Positions 58,311-64,000 of a stretch of 64,000 nt of DNA are shown here, in pieces (position 1 is the stretch's first letter; the number at the start of each line of letters is the position of its first letter). Under the pieces are notes generated by a model, which worked only from the letters and a program-made list of their open reading frames with translations, did not search any database and was not told the DNA's origin. Made by a program: the position numbers and the translations under genes. Source of the stretch: Blastobasis lacticolella (taxonomy: Eukaryota; Arthropoda; Insecta; Lepidoptera; Blastobasidae); assembly GCA_905147135.1 (NCBI GenBank), contig LR990060.1, positions 7,208,001-7,272,000 of the forward strand, given 5' to 3'.

Positions 58311-59544
58311 CGCATGAGCAGGACATGTGGTCTACATGTTCATGTGTTGGCCTGGTGCGTAGGTTGGAAGGTGAGCCCAGGTTTTCCTATCGATTAGGCT
58401 ATTTCCGAGACCTAAAGGTCCATATTTCACAATTCATTAGGGTCAGGACTATGTTAGGCGATTTCACAACCATTGCTACTTGTTTGACTATTTCGATTTG
58501 CGTGGATTTCATTTTAATCATCTTATTTACGCGGATTTTATGTTTCATTCGTTTCAATTGTGCAGATTTTGATTTTACTTTTATTTACGTGAACTAAATT
58601 TTATTTATTCGCGAATATCTTCCGAATTGAATGCGGTTGATTTACAGAGTATAGCAATAAACTAACAAAATGTATACACAACGTAATGGAAACGTCTGAA
58701 AATGTAAATCGATAACTAGACGATCACTCGCTCACGGCCAAATTACAATATGTGAAATGAGGTTTATTTGGTTATGTCTATTCTTATAGGCAGATACGTG
58801 TGTATTTATAAAGATATATAGGTATGAGGGTGACTGAAAAGTCACAGTACTATCAATGAACAAAATAATTTATTAGTTTATAATTAGATGTTTTGGCCAT
58901 AATTATGGACACATTTTGTTGCAAAACGCAAAACAGTTATAAACGAATAGGTACTTTATTTAGTTAATTAATAGTACATACGGTTTTTATTATGAAAGAC
59001 CTGAAAAACAAATCAAAACTTATGGTTGCATACATTTACTACAAAGTTGAACCCAAAATTGATAGGTAGTCAAGAGCGAACCTACCTGCGAAGCAGTTTA
59101 GGTTTTAGATAAGGGGTACGTACGTACATACCCATTCATTATATTACAAAAAGCAGGTAAAAGGTGACCCTTCACCTAGTATTGGTCTTTTGTTTTCTAA
59201 TTTCTATCTGATAAGAGAACAATAAAATAGCAAATAAAATATTTTTGTACCATTATTTTGAATTCCTCTAATTCGTTTTAAGATAAGGCATTTAGCGTAA
59301 CATTATTATTCAAACGCCGATGAATCAGTTATCTCTTGGGTGGCGTGGCTTATCTTTTTATTTTCAATAGGGTAAGTAATAAAACTATCAATACTTGTTT
59401 TGGGAAAAGCAAAAATGCTAAAAGGTACTTAAATAAAGTTTATTAAACATTAATACATTACACTAACAATAATATCCTTTCATTAATTAAACGAGGTCTC
59501 ATTTGACCCATAAAACCCCATGGCCTCATTGAGCACATAATTGG

Positions 59545-60027
59545 TCACATCATTGGAAGTCTCATTCCCATAAGATTTAGCGTAGGCCTAGGCGGTATAG
59601 GCCCATAGCGCCCCATCTTCATCGGCAGAGCCATGGGTTCACGAGGTCCCATAGCTGGCGGTGGCAACAAGCCCGGCGGGACACCGGGTGTGGGCACAGG
59701 AAGTCTCATTCCCGTCGGCGTACGTCTAGGTGGTAAAGGCCCATAGCGCCCCATCGTCATCGGCGGTGCCATTGGTCCTCGAGGTCCCATTGTTGGCGGT
59801 GGTGACAATCTTGGCGGGACACCGGATGTGGGTATTGGCGGTAAAGGGCCTTGGACAGCTGCACCTCTTCCAATTCTTGCATCAATTAAATATTGGGCTT
59901 GCTCTTCCATCAATTTTTGGTAATAAAAATTTATGTTGTCCCTGTGTATCTTACTAGCAAAATGAGCTTCTCTGACACTATCATATGGAATACAAGTATT
60001 ACAAAAAACACAATAATACTCCGCCAT
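59545..60027 (-). CDS. U1 snRNP protein C-like, intronless, 160 aa, gene 2
   Basis: Same length and layout as gene 1. It starts MAEYYCVFCNTCIPYDSVRE and keeps Cys6, Cys9, His22 and His28, the YYQKLMEEQAQYLID helix and the LMGMRLPMM end. Around eight to ten amino-acid differences separate the two (for example Asn7 to Val, Cys15 to Tyr, Lys to Glu in the second repeat), with no stop or frameshift. Promoter module at 60115-60185 with TATAAATA in the minus orientation. The open frame in both arms suggests constraint, or a duplication too recent for decay. Confidence 0.85.
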   Translation of the reverse strand: MAEYYCVFCNTCIPYDSVREAHFASKIHRDNINFYYQKLMEEQAQYLIDARIGRGAAVQGPLPPIPTSGVPPRLSPPPTMGPRGPMAPPMTMGRYGPLPPRRTPTGMRLPVPTPGVPPGLLPPPAMGPREPMALPMKMGRYGPIPPRPTLNLMGMRLPMM

Positions 60028-60114
60028 TTTTGTAAAATCAGTTATTCCGTAAATAAACAACACGCACGCACGTTGACAAAAGACACGACTCAACTGGCCT
60101 CTGCCACTAAAGTA

Positions 60115-60185
60115 CGGGGTATTTATACGAGCGCTATCCCCACGACACGCGCGCTGCTTATCTCTACTTCGGCGCACCTCGAAAT
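60115..60185 (-). promoter_or_regulatory. Promoter module of U1C-like gene 2
   Basis: Mirror of 53398-53468: CGGGGTATTTATACGAGCGC followed by TATCCCCACGACACGCGCG on the plus strand. The GCCGAGG word is altered at its distal end (GGCGCACCTCGAAAT), so the conserved core is the GTGTCGTGGGGATAGCGCTC to TATA section. Confidence 0.6.
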
Positions 60186-60243
60186 CACTCTGCCTGCAAT
60201 ATTGTGTCACTTTCTATATTAGATTTTTACTTTGTACCTATAG

Positions 60244-61456
60244 CTGGTGAAAAGCTTTTTATTGACATTAATTTAATCTTTTTGACAATTTTATATTATT
60301 TTCAAGTAAATTTTAAATTTATGTTGACATTTATAATGAAATTGGAACTCTTTAATATTTTAATTTGTTTTATATTTAAAATTTTAATTATGTCAATAGT
60401 TATTTATATAAATTGTTAGTGCATTGTTAATGAATGTTGTTTTTTTTATTAAAATGTTAATTATCTCTAAGCGAAAGGGGAATGGAAACGGATTGTTGCA
60501 CTTGATTTCATTTGCATCTTTGGCGGAGGGGGCCCCGACCCTGGTCTGAAATTCACTATAGAATAATTTTATTCCGGGAAAATAGGGTTTAACTGAAATT
60601 GAATATAACAGTTCGTATTTTTGCTTACAAACGTTTTGGGGCCCCATATCATTGATACGGCTGATACGGCGGTTGCTGCGCCCCTGCCTAGGTTCTCCAA
60701 CTGGGTGAAACATGGGATATTTACAGGTATAGCTCCGTCAACTAAGAATCATTTAGTTAATTTTCGTTGACGAGAAATGTTCGTGAAATCGTACGGATTT
60801 TAATCGTCATTAATAGCCGATAACAGTCCTCTGATAATTTTAGCCTTCCCCACATTAGTGGAGGGTTCTGTCTTAAGCTCCACTCTCTACTGTCTTTGTT
60901 TTATTAATGTTTCATTAATTACGCTAGGGTATTTTATTTGTTTTATTTTATACAAAAATATGTGTGTGTAGTTATTGAAATATCTCATAGCAGATAGGTA
61001 CGATTACCAATGCGACACTAAAACATGACTGACAGGCATGACATGAGAAAGCAAACTTTACTACATTAATATGCTACAGTAATTTGAATTAGACTACTTT
61101 GCTATTAGTTAGGTGGTGGTGCACTTTCGTAAAAGCTATGATTGAACCTTAAAAATTAAAATCATAATTGATTACAATATTTTTTTGTACAGAACCCTCA
61201 AACCAAAAAATACAAAACGGCTAATTTAGATGTTCTTAATATCCCATTGCGCCTAGTACTATGAACTTGGGTGACCTATTACAACTGATTTCTAGAGATG
61301 CGGTTTTTTGATTTCGAAATGTCATTATCGACATTGTAAGAGGAAAAGTTCGATAGACATTTTCTCGCTAACTATTCCACGCACGAATAAAATAATTGTA
61401 CCTATCGTTTTAATACGTTTAGCACTCCATCCAGTTCACGCCTTTATACATATATT
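60244..61456. other. AT-rich interval, no supported gene
   Basis: About 60470-60720 is less AT-rich (GGGGCCCCATATCATTGATA). No frame shows motifs I recognise. Confidence 0.4.
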
Positions 61457-61645
61457 ATGAAACAGCCTGTATACTACAATGGAACCGAAAGATCCTTGGG
61501 AACAGCTCACGTTGTCTTTGAAAGAAGAGCTGATGCTTTAAAAGCAATTGAAGAGAACAACGGAGCAATACAACTGGCTACAGAAACTGGTTCCTTAACA
61601 ACGGTAGACAAGAGGTCATTGGTTCGTTTGATGTCGAGGTTTCGC
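61457..61645 (+). pseudogene. ALYREF/Aly-type RRM fragment
   Basis: The frame reads VYYNGTERSLGTAHVVFERR, then ADALKAIEENNG, then AIQLATE. This closely follows the second half of the Aly/REF RRM, where RNP1 is RSLGTADVxFERxxDALKA. Aly/REF couples splicing to mRNA export. The N-terminal half of the RRM is absent, and the loop before AIQLATE is shortened. After LATE the frame continues about 20 residues without clear homology, then enters amplicon spacer DNA. It is a fragment, convergent with the U1C gene of the ancestral unit. Part of it (61602-61645) is also at the outer edge of the left arm near 55273-55315. Confidence 0.72.
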
Positions 61646-62738
61646 TGGACGCATGAGCAGGACATGTGGTCTACATGTTCATGTGTTGGCCTGGTGCGTA
61701 GGTTGGAAGGTGAGCCCAGGTTTTCTTATCGATTAGGCTATTTCCGAGACCTAAAGGTTCATATTTCACAATTCATTAGGGTCAGGACTATGTTAGGCGA
61801 TTTCACAACCATTGCTACTTGTTTGACTATTTCGATTTGCGTGGTTTTCATTTTAATCATCTTATTTACGCGGATTTTATGTTTCATTCGTTTCAATTGT
61901 GCAGATTTTGATGTTTGATTTTACTTTTATTTACGTGAACTAAATTTTATTTATTCGCGAATATCTTCCGAATTGAATGCGGTTGATTTACAGAGTATAG
62001 CTATAAACTAACAAAATGTGTACTTATATACACAACGTAATGGAAACGTCTGAAAATGTAAATCGATAACTAGACGATCACTCGCTCACGGCCAAATTAC
62101 AATATGTGAAATGAGGTTTATTTGGTTATGTCTATTCTTATAGGCAGATACTCGTATGTGTGTATTTATAAAAATATATAGGTATGAGGGTGACTGAAAA
62201 GTCACAGTACTATCAATGAACAAAATAATTTATTAGTTTATAATTAGATCTTTTGGCCATAATTATGGACACATTTTGTTGCAAAACGCAAAACAGTTAT
62301 AAACGAATAGGTACTTTATTTAGTTAATTAATAGTACATACGGTTTTTATTATGAAAGATCTGAAAAACAAATCAAAACTTATGGTTGCATACATTTACT
62401 ACAAAGTTGAACCCAAAATTGATAGGTAGTCAAGAGCGAACCTACCTGCGAAGCAGTTTAGGTTTTAGATAAGGGGTACGTACGTACATACCCATTCATT
62501 ATATTACAAAAAGCAGGTAAAAGGTGACCCTTCACCTAGTATTGGTCTTTTGTTTTCTAATTTCTATCTGATAAGAGAACAATAAAATAGCAAATAAAAT
62601 ATTTTTGTACCATTATTTTCAATTCCACTAATTCGTTTTAAGATGAGGCATTTAGCGTAACATTATTATTCAAACGCCGATGAATCAGTTATCTCTTGGG
62701 TGGCGTGGCTTATCTTTTTATTTTCAATAGGGTAAGTC
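61646..62738. repeat. Third, partial copy of the U1C amplicon spacer
   Basis: Direct repeat of 58311-59378, beginning at the GACGCATGAGCAGGACATG block and ending at ATAGGGTAAGT. The U1C gene that should follow is replaced by a LINE from 62739, so either the insertion separates it beyond the window or it is lost. Confidence 0.88.
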
Positions 62739-64000
62739 AGTCCAGGTGGCGCTGCTGTCCTAGTTAAATTGGCTCCGTATTTAAAAATTCTTTTAATATG
62801 TTTTTAAGTTAATTTCTTAGTAAATTTATGTGCTGTGAGAAAATAACCATATAATGCATCCTACAAATTGTTAATCAAGTGTTCCTTCAACAATAAATAA
62901 TTTTTTTTACAAGAAAACACCCGTGCAGCAACTGTGAGTTCGTAATGTTTAGTTCCCGCTGTTTTACGAATTTCGGAACTGCATAACTCTATTTTCATGC
63001 CATTTCATAGACCGAGTGCATCATAAGATGCACGGGAACGGGAATAAGGGAACGGAACGTACCGTGAAAGTATAAACAACCTGCTGCTCGAAAATAAATC
63101 CCTAAAAGTGTAAAAACATAACCAATACTTACAATTGTGGTGGAAAACTTATCCTCAACCTCGCTGTGCCTGAATGTGCCGATTGGTGAGCATAAACACA
63201 TCGAATTACATCCACTTTACAGCAAAATACCCGGAACATTTATCCGTTTGTTAGTCAAATTTGAATATTTTATGGAAGAAATCAACAAATCAAAATACGT
63301 TATCTAATGTGAACAGCTGATTGGATGAATGACAGCCGAGTGACAGCAAATCAGTTTGACACATCGCGCTTACGGATGCGTTCACGAGAGGTTTTAATAC
63401 AATAACAACGTTATAACCGTTATTGTTTCAATTCACGCAGAACAGAGTACATATTATTTGATCATTTAAATTCATTAAATAACAATATAAAAATTCTAGC
63501 CATGGCACCTAAGAAAATTAAGTGTGCTAAATGTAAAAAAATAATTACCAGTAAGCATTTTCTAACATGTAGCTTCTGTAAAAAGTCATTTGATCTTGTA
63601 TGCGCAAATAGAGAAAAATTATACTACATAATGGATGATGCTAAAAAGTCTATGTGGAAATGCGTTACCTGCAAAACAACGCAACATCAGATAACTAGTA
63701 CGCCAAAAACTCCAACTCCAGCGATAACATCATCCCCCAATGCTCATCAAAGCCAAATAGTATCGTTTGAAGATAAAAATGAAACAACGACCACTACATG
63801 TAAAACTATGGAACAAAAACAAAATGAGACCGTAAGAAGAGTTATTACACGCAGTCGATATAATATATCGATACATAATTCGTTTGACTCACTGTCCGAT
63901 AATGAAAATGAGCTAGATGACTCCGCATTGCGTAATGACACAATACAGAATAGAAGTTGTCCTGAATTTAATAATGACTTCAAGGACGAATTAAAAGATA
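62739..64000 (+). mobile_element. CR1-like LINE, 5' part, runs off the window
   Basis: Starts exactly where the amplicon copy breaks (CAGTCCAGGTGGCGCTGCTG), followed by about 760 bp of 5' UTR and an ORF1 start. This looks like the natural 5' end, so the element may be full length beyond 64000. Its ORF1 resembles that of the LINE at 43321. Confidence 0.7.
63502..64000 (+). CDS. CR1-like LINE ORF1, N-terminal 166 residues (partial)
   Basis: Starts MAPKKIKCAKCKK. The cysteines in KCAKCKK, TCSFCKKSF, LVCAN and WKCVTCK form a PHD-like zinc finger over about residues 8-58. A Ser/Thr/Pro-rich linker and an acidic stretch (SLSDNENELDD) follow. The frame is open to the last base. It aligns by pattern with the truncated ORF1 at 43321 (SFDLVCAN against TFDLNCAN) and shows what that copy has lost. 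In the complete protein a coiled coil and an esterase-like domain would be expected. Confidence 0.78.
   Translation, partial: MAPKKIKCAKCKKIITSKHFLTCSFCKKSFDLVCANREKLYYIMDDAKKSMWKCVTCKTTQHQITSTPKTPTPAITSSPNAHQSQIVSFEDKNETTTTTCKTMEQKQNETVRRVITRSRYNISIHNSFDSLSDNENELDDSALRNDTIQNRSCPEFNNDFKDELKD

Larger units (their letters stand above)
58311..60243. repeat. U1C amplicon, right inverted arm
   Basis: Mirror of 53340-55272. Its first 1.07 kb is also repeated in direct orientation at 61646-62738. It ends at the ALYREF-side junction near TGACGCATGAGC. Confidence 0.9.

Noticed and set aside
1..64000. CRISPR array, tRNA, rRNA or bacterial operon
   Set aside because: No regularly spaced short repeats, no cloverleaf or rRNA words noticed, and spliced genes throughout; the window is eukaryotic.

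Overview
The window looks like a repeat-rich accessory region of an insect nuclear genome, most likely a moth or butterfly. The DNA is AT-rich. It has spliced genes with GT-AG introns, short TAGGTAGGTA-type runs, LINE tails that resemble common lepidopteran repeats, and several families of cut-and-paste transposons. I see no bacterial operons, CRISPR array, tRNA or rRNA gene. Species and chromosome cannot be told from sequence alone. Multicopy gene fragments, palindromes and dense transposons would fit a W chromosome or another low-recombination region, but that is inference.

The backbone, about 0-50 kb, is an array of copies of one host gene. I identify it as IMPACT, the RWD plus UPF0029/IMPACT-domain regulator of GCN1/GCN2 translational control. 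Copy A (20333-22116) has six exons, canonical splice sites and an open 262-residue reading frame. Copy D (40374-42081) has all six exons in frame, but its exon-3 splice acceptor is mutated from AG to GG. Copy C (32788-36158) is frameshifted and split by three insertions. Copies B (23581-28440) and E (43196-49900) are sister pseudogenes that share the same insertion and the same exon-2 damage. A-B and D-E therefore look like a duplicated two-gene block. Truncated fragments lie at 1-14.3 kb, 31.7 kb and 38.98 kb. From 1.2 to 14.2 kb these fragments form two interlocked large inverted repeats with arms of about 2.3 and 4.05 kb, joined at a perfect 12-bp palindrome.

Transposons have inserted stepwise, several with readable target duplications. 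They are a piggyBac-like non-autonomous element (8782-9980, TTAA), a 4.07-kb pogo/Tigger-like element with an open transposase (15983-20053, TA), a 2.93-kb MULE with 463-bp inverted repeats and an open FLYWCH-MULE transposase (24007-26938, 8-bp duplication), a non-autonomous hAT (32865-34001, 8-bp duplication), a solo LTR (39573-39967), a 5'-truncated CR1-like LINE (43321-47844, CAATGT) and a mariner-like long-TIR element (47871-49482, TA). A foldback element lies at 50035-50749. There are also several LINE tails.

The right part, 53.3-62.7 kb, is a second ampliconic unit. Two intronless, open U1 snRNP C-like genes (53556-54038 + and 59545-60027 -) lie in inverted arms of about 1.93 kb around a 3-kb spacer. 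A third partial copy (61602-62738) carries a fragment of an ALYREF/Aly-type RRM gene next to it and is cut by a second CR1-like LINE, whose ORF1 runs off the window end. The most notable observation is that the U1C-like genes and the IMPACT copies share a promoter-proximal module of about 65-70 bp ending in a TATA-like AAATACCCC box, although the genes are unrelated.
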